DNA of 64,000 nt from Sclerodactyla briareus (GCA_026419785.1 JAODTK010003432.1:1-64000); one strand, 5' to 3'. Counted from the first letter of the stretch, positions 35,692 through 48,314 are shown. Notes: a model not told the origin generated them from the letters alone. A program made the numbers and translations.

Positions 35692-35887
35692 TGGCTTCCC
35701 ACGGCCCTAAAGCCTGTAACTCCCGCCCTTAATGGTATTAGTCTAGTGAAGCTCCCATGCCTCGAGGCTGTGATCTCACTATGGTATTACCTAGAGATTT
35801 CCGCGTCGTCTCTACTACTAACTCATTACGCCATGCGTAACACCAAGCATAATGCCCTGTTTGTGGGTCGCATAAGTCTCTTTTTTG
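35692..35887 (+). CDS. Candidate internal coding exon, product unknown
   Basis: A polypyrimidine run ending TTTTTTATTTCAG (to 35,691) precedes 65 open codons from TGG at 35,692, and the block closes at TTTTTTG|GTAAGA, a close donor consensus. The length, 196 bp, leaves one base for the next codon. The predicted peptide has a hydrophobic middle (around CLEAVISLWYYLEISASSLL) that could be a membrane segment, followed by a basic stretch. No family is recognised. The open frame actually begins upstream, at 35,602, and a minus frame overlaps, so the support is the paired splice signals only. Confidence 0.25.
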
Positions 35888-36339
35888 GTAAGACCGCGCA
35901 TAGTAAAACATAAAATCCCATCTATGCGCTTGAAGTTCCACTCACGCGCGAAAGGGCCGGCGCTTCTAACTGTCTTAAATCGCCCAGAATAACTATCCCG
36001 TCGTCCGGTCCTCTCAGGCGAAAGGAGACCACCTGTAACTTTACAGGATGTCGTTACACACTGTTTTGCCAGTTGTTCACGTTTCCTTGTATAATTTCTC
36101 CTGGCATAAACAGGCTAAAAAATTAGCCGCTCCAATAACATCTAACAGGTCCATCAACTCCGCTTCCTCGTTCGTGACTCTGATAATCGTGAATTTAGTT
36201 AGTTTTTTTGTAGACGTATGAATATTACCTGTACTTCCGGTTCCTCCCAAGACACAACAGCAAGCCTGTCATCTCTCCATATGCCCAGTCTTCACTGATA
36301 ATAGTGGGTTTTCAGCAATGATGAAAAGATTAACATACG
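35888..36339. other. Unassigned
   Basis: No repeat or gene recognised in this stretch, which would be intron if the exon candidate to its left is real. Confidence 0.35.
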
Positions 36340-36940
36340 TTGTGGTTGAGGATGGTGGGATGACGTAGTAAATGGTGATATTGGTGCGTATGATGTTTAG
36401 TGATGATAGTGTGAAATGTAAGAGATGGTACAGTGGTGCAGTTGATAATGTGGTTTGTGGTTATGATGATATTGCTTGATGGCGACGATGAATTTGGTAG
36501 TTAGGGATGATAATGGTGGTATTGCGGTGGTAGTTGGGGTGGTTGGTGGTCATGAATGATAAATCATGGTTTGGGTGACCGGAGATTGTAGTTGTGACAT
36601 GAATGATGTGGTAGTAAGTCCATGATTAAAGATGGTAAGTGATTTTATGAATGGGAAAAAAAAAAATGAAAAAAAATAGTGATGGACATTGTAGTGGTTG
36701 ATGCTTATGGCGGTGGGGCGATGTGATGATTATGATATTGTTTGTTTGGTGATGATGGATGGGGTTTGATGATGAAGATGATGGCGTGGTTATGACGATG
36801 GCGGTGGGGTTGAAGTATGATGATGGCGGAAGTGATTAGTGATTATGCTGGGTAGTAAGGTGATTCACTCTGTGATGATGGATGATTTGGTGTGTGGGTA
36901 AAGCAGTGTAGAATGATTTGGGCCGTGGAATGTAATGATG
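36340..36940 (+). repeat. Degenerate GAT/GTG-rich low-complexity block
   Basis: About 600 bp dominated by GATGATG, GTGGT and TGATGATGG words, with few C bases on the plus strand. It is an imperfect trinucleotide-derived minisatellite with no fixed long period. Confidence 0.75.
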
Positions 36941-38550
36941 CTTACCCACTCCCAGGGCCAATGACAAACTTGATTTTATTGTAGTAGCATTCTCAACAAA
37001 GTAGACCCATCTAAAGTTATTTTACAAGATACAATAGTAGTGTATATGGCAGAGTGCGGGGGTGGAGTGCCCCGCCCCCTGACAGGTGTTTACTCGAAGA
37101 GAAGCCTGAAATTCCAGGAGGTGGTGCAGGCAGAACTTCCTGTTTGATACCTGTTTTCCACAATAGCGGTACCTGTAGACCCCTCAACCGCGGGTGACCC
37201 GAACACGAAAGCGAACCCAGCACATCCGGGAACAGTACCCCTACACGCACACCCTTCATCACGATATTTCCCTCCGCACAAAATAATAATAATAATTTTA
37301 ATAATAATATTCAACATTAATTACACAAGGGAACAGATATCGTTTACATCTGGGACAACGACCGAATGACCACGTATCTACCTCGCCCGCCACGAAAAGA
37401 ATATGTTTTTATCGTGGAAACCTCTAATGAGACCAATACTGGCTAACTGGCGATACTTGAATGCTTGGTTGCTTCTCTCCCTCCCCCTGTTTGTGTGGTA
37501 AAGTCACGGCGGTACTGAGTTCAACAGAGTGAGATTGAGTCTGGAATAGCCCATCAACCAATCCTACCCCACAAGCAGGAGCCATATATTTTTACCCTAT
37601 GTTGTACTGTCGCGGAGAATCAATTCCTATTTCTTGTTTTCCTTTTGAATCTACAATTTAATGTTCTATCTATCTATTTAATGACTTTGTATGTACTGCG
37701 ACAGCCCATTAATTTGTATAATTTACAGCGAACAATTTAAGTTTGCCCATGTGAACAAAACTTGCCCGATGGGGACTTCATTTGTTCCTGACAAATCGGG
37801 TTCATTTTGAAGTCACCGGAGGCCAAATTTGCATACTTTTGTGATTTTCCAACCTTGTCAGAAATGAATACTACTTGTAATGGGGAGGTCATTGTTTTCA
37901 CGGCGAAAGTAGTAATGGAGGGGGGGCAGAGAAGGGAAATATAATATTTGAATATCCAGTGTGCGACTTTTTAGAAAGGAATTTCAATTAAACCGACAAT
38001 ATCTATGGCGGTAATACAGATTTTCGGGTTTTGAACCTCATACCCCTAGCCTGTCAGTATGGCAAGGAATCGGCGACGGCAGTTTTCATTCAACCTTTGT
38101 GTCTTGTTACAATTATCCACCATCGACCTTGAATGGTAGATGATTACTGTGTCAGTTACCATTTATCGTTATCCACTGTTGCTGACAACGCTCGCTATAG
38201 TAACATATATGATAGGAAATATCCATTGCTAATTGGTCTATGCCAATGAGGAGCACCCCAAATACGCCGTTCAATGTGAGTGTGGGTGCAAATGTATGTG
38301 TTTTGTTGTGGCTAGTGTTTTGGGTTTTTGGTTTTTTTGCCAAAACATCTCGAATGACGCAAACTCGTTCAATTCTATACACGAAATCAATTGTCACTAT
38401 TTCAAGGCCAATTAGCTACATGGGAATGCTTAACTATGGACTTGCAGCATATGATGTAACCAATTTCATGAGCTATCTTTGACAATGATTCATCATGTTC
38501 GGGGTGTAGAGGTGCGCCATACAATTGATAAGCGCATGAGGGCTCATGAA
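36941..38550. other. Unassigned
   Basis: A short AAT array occupies about 37,283-37,312. Frames at 37,017-37,317 (minus) and 38,240-38,482 (plus) are of chance length. No integrase core could be read upstream of the fragment that follows. Confidence 0.4.
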
Positions 38551-38766
38551 AACGGGAGCCTATATATCCCCCTTGGCGACAGACGTCGTTCACCACATGT
38601 CCTGATAGCGGGCCTGATACCCAAGCTAGAAACATCTAAATGTGAAATTTCACTACGACTGGTGGAACATCGCTCGATCGAACTCCGCAACGGTCGCCGT
38701 GTGATTAAAAGAAATAGGCCGGCACATATTCGCCACCCAAGTCCTTGCAATCCCTTACTAATTTGA
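38551..38766 (+). pseudogene. Ty3/gypsy-like integrase C-terminal fragment
   Basis: At 38,668-38,742 the reading HRSIELRNGRRVIKRNR, followed shortly by HIRHPS, fits the end of many Ty3/gypsy integrases, where an aromatic- or hydrophobic-rich strand is followed by a short turn (NGR), then RRNRRHIRP-type residues. The preceding piece (GLIPKLETSK) could be the end of the GPY/F-like module. Only this tail is present in one frame; the zinc finger and DDE core were not found upstream. It is interpreted as a fossil fragment. A chance match to such a short, basic motif is possible. Confidence 0.4.
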
Positions 38767-39611
38767 GTTTGTTGGTCTCAGGCCAATCACCCTGAACTTT
38801 TAACTAGCTGTAGAACGCGTACACGTTCTCCAGTATGGTTGTGGGCAGGGCCAATCAAACTGTTGTCATTTTGGATATTTTAGCAATCTTGAGAGTCACA
38901 TTCTAGACAGAGAACTCTTCCATATATTTTGTACGAAGTGGATGAGTCTTTTTTTCACGCAAAAACAAACAATCACAAAACCATTTTCTGATGTTCAGTA
39001 GACTTTTTACAGCCCCATTTCGTCCTAATTTTTCAGCAGCATGTGCCTACGGGCAACAATAAATTGAATTTATGTGCCAATAGGGAATGTTATGAGGAGT
39101 GCCATTTCCCTTCGGGTCCTGACCTCAACCCCCCCGAAAAATTCTCACGGTACCTCAAAAATATTCACTAGGCAAAAACCCAATGGACCTTATCATTCCT
39201 GTTTCCCATTTTAATTTAGGTTTGCACATTCTTGGAGTGGAACATATGTACTGGAATCTCGGCAATAATTTATGTGGTATTGATTTCGTATTGGAGAACA
39301 TTCGTGTGAATTGCGTTAGGTGACTCAATCGAGTAACAAGGTACTGATGCTCTTCATTCGTGATTCCGCTTTCTTGTGTGGTATCATGTTCTAGGTTAAT
39401 GCTGTATCTTCACATGGACCTATTACTCACAAAAATGCGCAGGCATATAGAAGCCAGCGATTATAACCTTTTAGGGACGACAACCATCTTGTTCATTGTT
39501 CGTTGGCATCTACAAAATTTGGGTTCCGTTGAAAAGATGCCACTCAAAGTCTGCCTCGTTTCAAATTCGCAAGCTTGCCAGCAAGCAGTTAGAGGTTGAG
39601 ATGGCATTTAC
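38767..39611. other. Unassigned
   Basis: No long terminal repeat could be identified downstream of the gypsy-like fragment. Nothing else recognised. Confidence 0.4.
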
Positions 39612-39676
39612 CCCATAGCTCTATTGTTACGGCAATTGTCACTACTCTTTGAGAACGCAACCAATTCATCCCAAGC
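39612..39676 (+). repeat. Copy 1 of a ~65 bp dispersed direct repeat
   Basis: CCCCATAGCTCTATTGTTA through TTTGAGAACGCAACCAATTC matches CCCCGTAGCTCTATTCTTA through TTCGAGAACGCAACCAATCC at 43,727-43,795, about 4.1 kb away in the same orientation. GTTGTGCC also follows both copies. Confidence 0.5.
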
Positions 39677-42069
39677 AGATCAGTGGGTTGTGCCACATAG
39701 TAGGTACATATCAAGTAGTCATACAGCGCAACGTCTACTGCGAACGTACCCATTACCTTTTCACTATATCCCACATCTTTGAATATACTGCAACGTAATA
39801 TTGGCTTATAGCATCTAGTGGCGAAAATATGAAAACTACACGCGCCTCTGTTTCCTCATGATTCTATCCTGGTATGAGCAATAATGTTGAGATTAGACTG
39901 CAAAAAAAACAATCACACAGACCTAAGCCTACTTGTTTGTTTTTGAAGTCATGGAAGTGTGAACCAACATGTTTTCAAGTGCCGTGGATTCGTTTTGAAC
40001 CTACATAGATGACAAGCGTAATTTCTTAACCCCTAAATCTCAATTTGAAGTTCCAAACTCACCCCCTTTTGTGTTATGTACACTAAAGTTTATGTCAATG
40101 AAGTCAAAAGAAATTCTGCTATTGAGTTTACAACAGTTTCTGTTCTATTTTTATTTCCTTTATCTTTGAGTAGAACGTGCCAGTCTTTCAAGTCCTGTTT
40201 ATGCTGTCAACAGAAAGGTACGATTTGCCTTATATCTTTAATAATGTGGTTGTAATTTTTGTGAGATTATGGTATGGGCATCTGTAGCATTCTGGAAGCT
40301 CGAATGGTGAGCATTTAGATGTTGTAAGACCCCCCTCTAGCGTTCCGACTACTTTCTGGTACCCATGCGTTTCATAATACTAGAAGGGCAAGTACTTTCG
40401 CAGATAGTGTCATGTCATGATGGTAGTGAAGCCACACCGACCGTCCGTATTGGAACGAGACTCTGCTTCGCGATCGGTTCTGATGAAACCATCAATTCCT
40501 ACCATTGTTCCGTTTTATTGAGGCTTCATCGCTGACCTCTAGGGGCAGTTCATTTTCAAGCTAGTAGTTTCGGTAAAGCTGCTAATATCTTCCCATTGGC
40601 AGCGCTGATGTGATCAATATGCAAATGAATCTACCAGTGAAGTCCAATGTCAACAATTTCAGGGACCCGAACGGGAGGGGGGGGGGGGGGGGGGTGTATT
40701 GTGCACATCTTGTACATTAGCCCTGCGTATTCCGGTCAGATTCGAAGGTCCACTAGAGTTCAAATCTGGATTTTGTTTCGTAAACTGTGAAATACCTTCG
40801 GAAGCTTGGTCTGAACCAGATTGAAATTTGTGTGGAATCTCCTCGATGGGGGCAGTTTTAGTAACCATGTTGTTTTTAGTAGAGATCAGTGATTATCCTT
40901 CGGGGATGTTGAACATTCGATGTACCATGAGTGAATGTTGGCATGTGGTGCTATTATTTTGTCTGATTATTTGAACATCCTAATGTTTATATTTATTCAG
41001 CAATTTAATAGAAACAAGCCAATTGGCCGAAAATTTGGCAAGAAGGAAATCCCATACTCATTTTGCAAATACGACCCACTGGGCACATTTTAGGGCCAAA
41101 ATGTGACATAGGAACCATCTATTTTATATCCTGTTTTTTTTTGGGGGGGGGGGCGAATCCTTTGAATAACGTTGATTGAAAATACGATTATCAGTATGAA
41201 AATTGAAAATCTCGGGGCTGGTGATAACTCCTCGATGATGACTATAGGCAAAACTTGGTTCTCAAGTGTAATTGTTTCATCTCTCACCTGGACATGGGAC
41301 CGTGCACATGCATGGTGATAAGTCCATTGTAAGTTGGATTCGTCTCATTGCCAGTCGATATTTGGAGTTTGTGCAGTGTTTTTAATATACAAAAATGGTT
41401 TTGGAGGAAGAGTAATCACACAAGAATGGGAAATTATGGCGTTTGAATTCTGAAGAGGAGACATTATCGTCTCCTCTACGGTGTATAATGGTCAGTGCCA
41501 GTACCCGTTGTAATAATGGTCAGTGCCATTACAGTGGAATTTTGAACTCACACTTGAAGATTGCAACAGATATGCTATGGAAAACTTACATAAATGGAAA
41601 TTGTGTAATTTATAGCACTAAACCTCAAACGAAGAGTTTCTAATACATCTCGTTTTGTGTTGTCCTACATTGACCAATCATATAGTGTAAAGCATCCGGA
41701 GAATATGGACCATTCGTGTACGAACTACTTCAAACAATATCCGCCCTTCAATATTTGAACTTTTGAATTGGCAATATTGGGGTGGCGATACGTTATCGGG
41801 GATGTGTGCGTAGGTCATTGGTCAGAGTGCTTGTGAGTAATATGCTTTGACTAAACATGTAGCCCGGCGCAACCAGCAGCACCATAGCACCTCTTTGAAG
41901 GTAGGCGCAATCCATTCCTCTATCCTCTATCCTTTCATCCCTTACACTTCATAGACAAATGTATTGTCCCTCACATTAGTCTGTCCTGTATCTCATCGCC
42001 TCCCCCCCTCCCCTTTGTGTGCCCTTTTTTTTTATATAAATTGATACATTCCCTCATGCCCATCCGCAG
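39677..42069. other. Unassigned
   Basis: A G18 run lies at about 40,678-40,694 and a T/G homopolymer junction at 41,134-41,153. ATAATGGTCAGTGCCA occurs twice, near 41,486 and 41,515. No gene recognised. Confidence 0.4.
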
Positions 42070-42202
42070 GCTTGTATACAACAGAATTTATACTCGTGAG
42101 AATGAAAACTTTATATATAATGTCAAAACCCATTTCAATAACGATGTTCCTAGGTGGGTCCATTATCCAAATAAATTGAGGAGAATCCCAATTGCCCAAT
42201 AA
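42070..42202 (+). CDS. Weak candidate terminal exon, product unknown
   Basis: A long pyrimidine-rich region and CATCCGCAG precede 42,070. After one base, 43 codons are open to TAA at 42,200-42,202. The predicted peptide is Asn-, Arg- and Tyr-rich with no known motif. The frame is also open upstream to an ATG at 42,017, so the splice reading is not required. Confidence 0.15.
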
Positions 42203-43726
42203 CCCATGACGTCAACTTTGGACAACCCAGGATGTGTACTTCATTGTTTCACTTTGTTTAATAAGCCACATTTAGTAAAAGTTCTGTTGTCTTTAGCTCA
42301 CTAAAGTAAAACATCAACACTACCACCCACTCAGCAATCCTCTCCCCTAGACTAATGCTCTCGAAGTGAAAATAATGCGTGACATTTAGACTACAAAAGT
42401 CTCTTCGAAAACTGAACTCCAGATGAGCTACTTTTGAGAGAGCAACAAACATTTTTTCTTAGACAATATAATGAAATTCTTTAAATATGAGTCATTTCTG
42501 GTCCCTTAACACAAGGAACTCCCGCTTTCTCATGAATGTGCTAATTTTGAGGACATAGAGAATTCAAAAGTTATACCAGGACATCTTTTTTTTTATTGTG
42601 GTCAGTTAAATAGAGAAGACTAAAAAGGTTTTTACACTTCAAATTGAATACAACCTCAAAAGCAATTTCACAGGTTGGTACCCCTTGTACTATGATAGTC
42701 ACCCTGGGTAGGTGAAGCTCCTACTCCCTATGTATTTTTTCCCCCATGTTGAGTTCATACACCCTTACTACTGCTCTGGTGAATATTTCTCGCCGTGGCA
42801 TCTCAAATACAGCACCGTACACTACGCGGGTACCCTCTTCACCTAAAATGAATGAAATTAAAACTTTTCACGTTTTTCTTAAGTTAGTATTGCATTGACT
42901 TATGTTGTGCCATGGCGTCATATGAACGTCACGGCGATTATCGCAGCGTGTTATAAAAGAATAACGCGTCTCCACCCGTAGCACTAAGTATTATACTGAT
43001 TATACGTTGTAATTTAGCATAGCATAGAGACGATGTATTGTCGTGACGTCCATGCAACGGTAGTCATCTTTCCAATCGGTCCCACAGACGATAGTCTTCT
43101 TGAGAATAGCTGAAAAACAATGGCCTTTAATTGCACTCTTCACCGATAGCAGGAACATGAACTGATCTTCCTCTATTGTAGAGTAAACAGGAACAATAGG
43201 AAGGAATGATCGGTTTTGCAAAGCGCTGGGGATCAGGGATTCAAAAGTTCAAACATCACAGCAAGTGATAGTGCAGGTGGACTTCTAGCGAACAGTGTTT
43301 TCATTTTGGTTTTGTCCTTGACATTTCTATTAAAGCGATTACGCTACCGGAACTCGGTAATAGGAATGTTTTCCTGTCGATGATTGGCTAGTGAGTATTG
43401 TATTGTACATAATTAAAAATGGCGCATGCTCATAATAACGAAGGTTGTGTGCATTTGCTTGTAGTTCAGAGGCAGTTATTTGTGGGGGAGAAGAGAAAAA
43501 ATGTATTGAAATGTCGGAGACAGCAGTAGCATATTGAAAAGTGCGATGAGTTTCAACACCTAACAATTAGCCTCCTTTCTCTCGTTTCTGCCTTGTAGAT
43601 GCATTGGTTTAATCATGCCTAGATAATGGAACAACATTTCATGATGAATAAACATAGCGGCTTTTTCACGGTTGTAAGTGCGCATGCTCACCACTGACCA
43701 GCTCTGAGATTCAAAACAGATTCTTC
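42203..43726. other. Unassigned
   Basis: Frames of 60-75 codons only; no repeat family recognised. Confidence 0.4.
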
Positions 43727-43795
43727 CCCGTAGCTCTATTCTTATGGCCTATTTCCAAACTATCACCACTCTTCGAGAACGCAACCAATCCATTC
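43727..43795 (+). repeat. Copy 2 of the ~65 bp dispersed direct repeat
   Basis: Partner of 39,612-39,676; details are given there. Confidence 0.5.
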
Positions 43796-44979
43796 CTTCT
43801 TTTCGGACGGATGTGATAGGTAGTATGGGAGGTATACAAGTTGTGCCGGTAAGTAAGTGGGTAGTTTTGCCCTTGTACCCTTTTGACCTTGACACAATAA
43901 AAATAATCTCATTAACTGTAACTGTGAAGAGGCTTATCTATCGATTTTAGAAGAGGTCAAGGTTCACTGAGGTCAACTGTCAACAGAGACAACAGGAGTC
44001 AAATTATGCAATCTTTACCAGATGTATTTTTTTTTTGGGTGAAGTGGTTCAGGTTCTGAAACCCCATTTTTTGTTGAGATGAAGCCAATTTGTAATAGAT
44101 AAAAAAACTTTTCAATGTGACTTGCCAACCTATTAAAGTGAAGGTAGTCATATAGACATGTCATGAAGGTATATTAGGAGCACTCAGTACGGTAGCCTAC
44201 TTGGGATGATCCGGGGGGGGGCGGCATCAATCTGGCAGCAATATACGTTCGATTGACCAACTGTTATAAACAAATTGCGGCTCGTATGCAAGAACTTCAC
44301 TGATAGGGATGATACAACACAAGATAAAGAGAAAACACACATACTAAAGAGGAGAGGGAAAACTATAGGGTTTTAAAAAAAAAAAAAAAACCGATTCACC
44401 GGAGCTAAAGATATGTTTTCAAGATATTCTTTTTTATTACATCATCTCCGTTTCACAGACACAGTGATGCGAGATGGTAGCATTTACAGCGTGAAATCTG
44501 TTTGTAGCCTCTGCGTGCCCCCTGCTCGTGACGTCATCAATCATGATGAAATTATTTCAAATAGAATGGTATAACTCATCAACCGATTCAATGCCCGAAT
44601 TGTATTTTTGAGTTGGGGTTTTCCGTGCCCTCATTCGTGTCGGTTCAAAGGTGGATTGAAGTCCCGTCTACTTGCCGTCGCCGTCGCTTGCATGACGTCA
44701 CATAGTTGCCTTTGGACTTTGGAGTGAAGAATGAATATGAATGTTATTGTGTGACCCTACATTGAACATTACATACTATTAAATGTCGACAAGGGATCAC
44801 AAAAGTACTTAAATAAAGTACTTACAAGTCACGCAGGATACAGACAGGAAGTCATCCGAAAAGGGATCGTCTAGGTCTTGCTGATATGCGAGATTGTGTC
44901 CAGATGAGTAGTAGACTGAGGTGGTCCGGTCATTTTGGAAGGAGGATTACAGAACTGGGTCGAGAAGTCTAAGGAGATT
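43796..44979. other. Unassigned
   Basis: An A17 run lies near 44,375-44,391 and a G8-9 run at 44,212-44,220. No gene or repeat family recognised. Confidence 0.4.
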
Positions 44980-45046
44980 AAGGTAGACAGTCCGGGGGAT
45001 TCTCCTGTTGGGAGAATTCTGAGATTCTCCTGTTCGGAAGAATTGT
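44980..45046 (+). repeat. Left arm of a short inverted repeat with two internal hairpins
   Basis: GTAGACAGTCCGGGGGATTC is followed by TTCTCCTGTTGGGAGAA, a perfect 6 bp stem, and 25 bp later by a second, imperfect copy (TTCTCCTGTTCGGAAGAA). The arm is the inverted counterpart of 45,575-45,620. Confidence 0.5.
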
Positions 45047-45574
45047 ATTTGGTATTACAGAACCGACTCCTAAAACATTGTTTGCAGACCAAAATAGATA
45101 CGGATACAACATAGTCTGTTTCCCATGTGTTGGAGGAAACACCCTGCGCTGTTTAAGTAATTTAACATTAGGTCGATGGTTGACAGTACGTGTGTTCCCT
45201 ATAGCATGCGCTACCTGTATTGTCGTTATTGCAAGTTCAGGTAGTTACCCCGACAATTAACAACTGGAAGCGAGTTTGCAAGGACGACTGTAACAAACTC
45301 ATTCCAAATAAGCTACCTCCGGAAGTAATCTATTCTCATTCAAATATCTCAAAATCTACATTGACAATTACCAATCCAAACCAAGCTTTCTTGTAGTTAG
45401 GACTACAAGGATTTGAATATGCATTAAAAATTGAAAACTCCTACTGCAGACTGGACGAATTCTCAAGAGAGGTCAATGGATGACTCCATATCTTTACGTA
45501 GGGGTTAACGTTGCATTGTGAGGAAATGCAATATAGTCTCATGAATAATTCAGATTCACCTTTACAGGAGACAA
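45047..45574. other. Unassigned spacer between inverted arms
   Basis: About 530 bp with no recognised coding sequence. A 60-codon plus frame (45,078-45,260) and the start of a 103-codon minus frame (45,441-45,752) carry no known motif. Confidence 0.35.
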
Positions 45575-45620
45575 TTTTATTCTCCCAAATAGGAGAATCT
45601 CCCCAACTGGTAGAGGTAGG
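45575..45620 (-). repeat. Right arm of the short inverted repeat
   Basis: ATTCTCCCAAATAGGAGAAT is a hairpin followed by CTCCCCAACTGGTAGAGGTA, the reverse-complement counterpart of the left arm at 44,980-45,046. Confidence 0.5.
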
Positions 45621-47450
45621 CCTCAGAAGACTTGGAGTGAAGTTGTGTTCACCATGTCTTGGCCCAGAATAGGGTTGGGTTGAAGAAGGTGTGCTGTTGC
45701 GTTTCTCCGTCTTACATGGACTCCTGACGTGAAACCGTTCTGTGACAATCATGGAGAAATATCGTCTGGTAGCAAACAGCGGAATAGCAACGATGGCTTT
45801 CGCATGACATCGGGGCGGAAAAATTTCCTAGCATAATTCGATATTGATTACGGTATATACACTACGATACCTCACCCCAAATTAGTTTCGATATATTTGA
45901 CGTCATGCAAACTGTAACGTTCGTTGTTCGCCGGTTGCTGCAAGTCGACATTACCTCTTAAGAACTGTAGCTGCTCGGTAAAGCCTGACCTGGTAACATA
46001 CACATGTATATACACCTAGCAGTATGTACATGCCTCCCTGTGTGTAGACGATCCCTACAGCAGTGTCGTAAGAATCGTAAGGATCACCAAACCCGCCAGA
46101 CTATCCATGCAAGGAAGCGAATCAGTCAATCCGCCAGTATGACTGATGTATATATCTTGTTGCTTATTGAGCACACGGAAAAAAAAATTATAGCCAAAGA
46201 AATTTTTCACCATTATGGGGCCTACTCTTTTTTCATAATTACGATATATTACGAGATAATACGCAAATTTGACAACAACCTTCGTGATTGTTGCCTTGCA
46301 TCCTATAGGAGAAATCATAACAATGTAGGATTAGGAATATGTTAGGGATTATAGTCACATTCAACTAAATGGAGGGATACCTTGTAAACACCCACGTGTT
46401 AATGCATATTTCCTCCCATAAGAACTAAAAAAAAACTCTTGACTCTAGGCCTATTATCTTGCAGTTACCTGGTCATTACATATCGTAATCATTAGGGACA
46501 GCAAAGTGTATATATATGCGCGTTAAACGGGTGTCCTTGTGTTTTATTCTGACGGCCCACGGTGGTCCCAGTGTTTCCATTTTTGTCACAGTAACAATTT
46601 AGAGTTAATCGCCAATGAGCTATGAATTGTTTGTAAAATGTCAGAATTCTGATGGAGAAAAAGGCGGCAATCGGGAACTTTTTCGCAAAAAAACTGTTGT
46701 TATGCGTAAAACTGCTATGATCTCATATGTTCACTCTCCTGGGATATGAGTGAGATGGAGAAAAAAAATCTGGAAAACACCAATTATCCTAGCTGAGGAC
46801 CTGGATATAGAATGAGTACACAATGTGTGGAAATCTCTACGGTTCGCTTCACACGGGGATCGTCCGGATTATAATCAAGGAGAACAAATATTAAGTTACC
46901 AGAATATGCCAAATTCAGTGAATTATCGGAGCTTGTGCATGATTTGATACATCAAGACGTTCGAAAGGAAAAATACAGCCTAAAATGGGGAAATATGATA
47001 ATTTCGAATGATGAGAGACGAATTTCAGGTCCCATAAAAGAAGGTGTAAACTTCACGTGAAAAACGAACATACCCTAAACACGATTCAATGCCATACTGG
47101 TTAGAAATATTACTGTAAATGACTTCAAGTAAGTAGTTTACACCAACCTCCCACTGCTCTAAAAATTCGAAATCTTGCCAAATTCCAATTGAATGACCTC
47201 CGTATTTAGAAGCTGATTACAGCATGCGCCCACATTTCTTTCCTTTTGCTCCCCTCCACACGGTGAACAATTAAATTTCTTGGAACGTGGCAATTTGAAG
47301 GATGTAGGCAGTTCAGAAAAATCATGCGACCAGTACTTTCAAGAACACAATTTTATTAATGACCTTCATCAAAGCAGTGAGATGATACATTACTTTGATT
47401 AGATACTCCATATCCTCAAAAGCAATTACCTGAAAATTACCTGAAAACCC
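45621..47450. other. Unassigned
   Basis: The 113-codon plus frame 46,004-46,345 has no recognised motif and an overlapping minus frame. No repeats recognised. Confidence 0.4.
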
Positions 47451-47519
47451 TAGATAGATAGATAGAAGATAGATAGATAGATAGAAGATAGATAGATAGA
47501 TAGATAGATAGAAGATAGC

Positions 47520-47552
<33 letters not shown>

Positions 47553-47556
47553 TAGA
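47451..47556 (+). repeat. GATA microsatellite with GAAGATA interruptions
   Basis: Runs of three to eight GATA units are separated three times by an extra GAA and once by a GCTA. It lies about 70 bp upstream of the LINE fragment. Confidence 0.9.
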
Positions 47557-47627
47557 ATATAGTTAGAGGCATATGTCGAGTTTATCCTATAGCTTACTGG
47601 ACTCTTCGCTGGATAACCTCTAGAGTG

Positions 47628-48150
47628 ATCAGAACGCTGCCTAACTCATTCAGAACATGCCGAGGTTTAGTAGCTGTTCTGTTCGTCTTAAGAGAGTTCC
47701 ACTGGACCCCAGTCACTGGTTCACAGTCATATTCAGAATTCTGTTCTGAATGTTTTGTCTTGTTCCAAATGTGTCGATAGTCAAGCGCCCACTGATTTAG
47801 TAAATTACTTCTAGATGAAACCTTTTCGCGGGTATAATCTTGAAGGTCTTTTGCCGCGCCTTCCTTTGAGTACCAAAGACCAACGGTGTGGTGTTTGGCG
47901 ATCAGGGCTTCTCATTCGCAGGTCCACGTGAGTGGAATAAGCTTCCAAGTAAATTGGAATCTACCAACAATTAAAAAAAAAGAACATGAGTACCTACTGT
48001 TTGACATTACCTTTAGTTACGTTGCGAGGTTCTTGTTCATATTTTCTGTTTCCTTGTTGGGATTCATTCGTTGGTATGTAAAGCGCTGTGACACTTCCAC
48101 GTTCTATTGTGCAATCTTGTGTTATGATACCAATTAATAATAAAGAGACC
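47628..48150 (+). pseudogene. 3' end of a CR1/L2-type non-LTR retrotransposon (reverse transcriptase C-terminus)
   Basis: Several conserved end-of-RT landmarks occur in order on the plus strand, with frame changes: QNAA then LI near 47,628; HWTPV near 47,700; an AP(T)xLV-like piece near 47,790; then in one clean frame from 47,897 GDQGFSFAGPREWNKLP, the hallmark GDRAFSxAGPxxWNxLP block. After an A9 run the frame shifts to HEYLLFDITFS, the usual Lys-Leu-Phe region. It ends with two stops and a TAATAATAAAG tail near 48,137-48,147, like the 3' ends of such elements. The catalytic YxDD region and endonuclease lie further 5' and are absent, so this is a 5'-truncated copy. The clade assignment (CR1/L2-like) rests on these blocks only. 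Confidence 0.75.
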
Positions 48151-48314
48151 TGGAAATTCCTCTCACATCACAAGCATTAATCCTAATATTCAACGCATGT
48201 TTATATATGGCAATTTCAAGGTGAAAAATGCGCTTGTAGCTCACAGGGGGAAAAGAAATGTTGCATTTTTCAAGTATAGATACTGATCCCACAGTGAAGA
48301 CGGTGTTCTAGTGT
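48151..48314. other. Unassigned spacer after the LINE fragment
   Basis: Short AT-rich spacer; nothing recognised. Confidence 0.4.
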
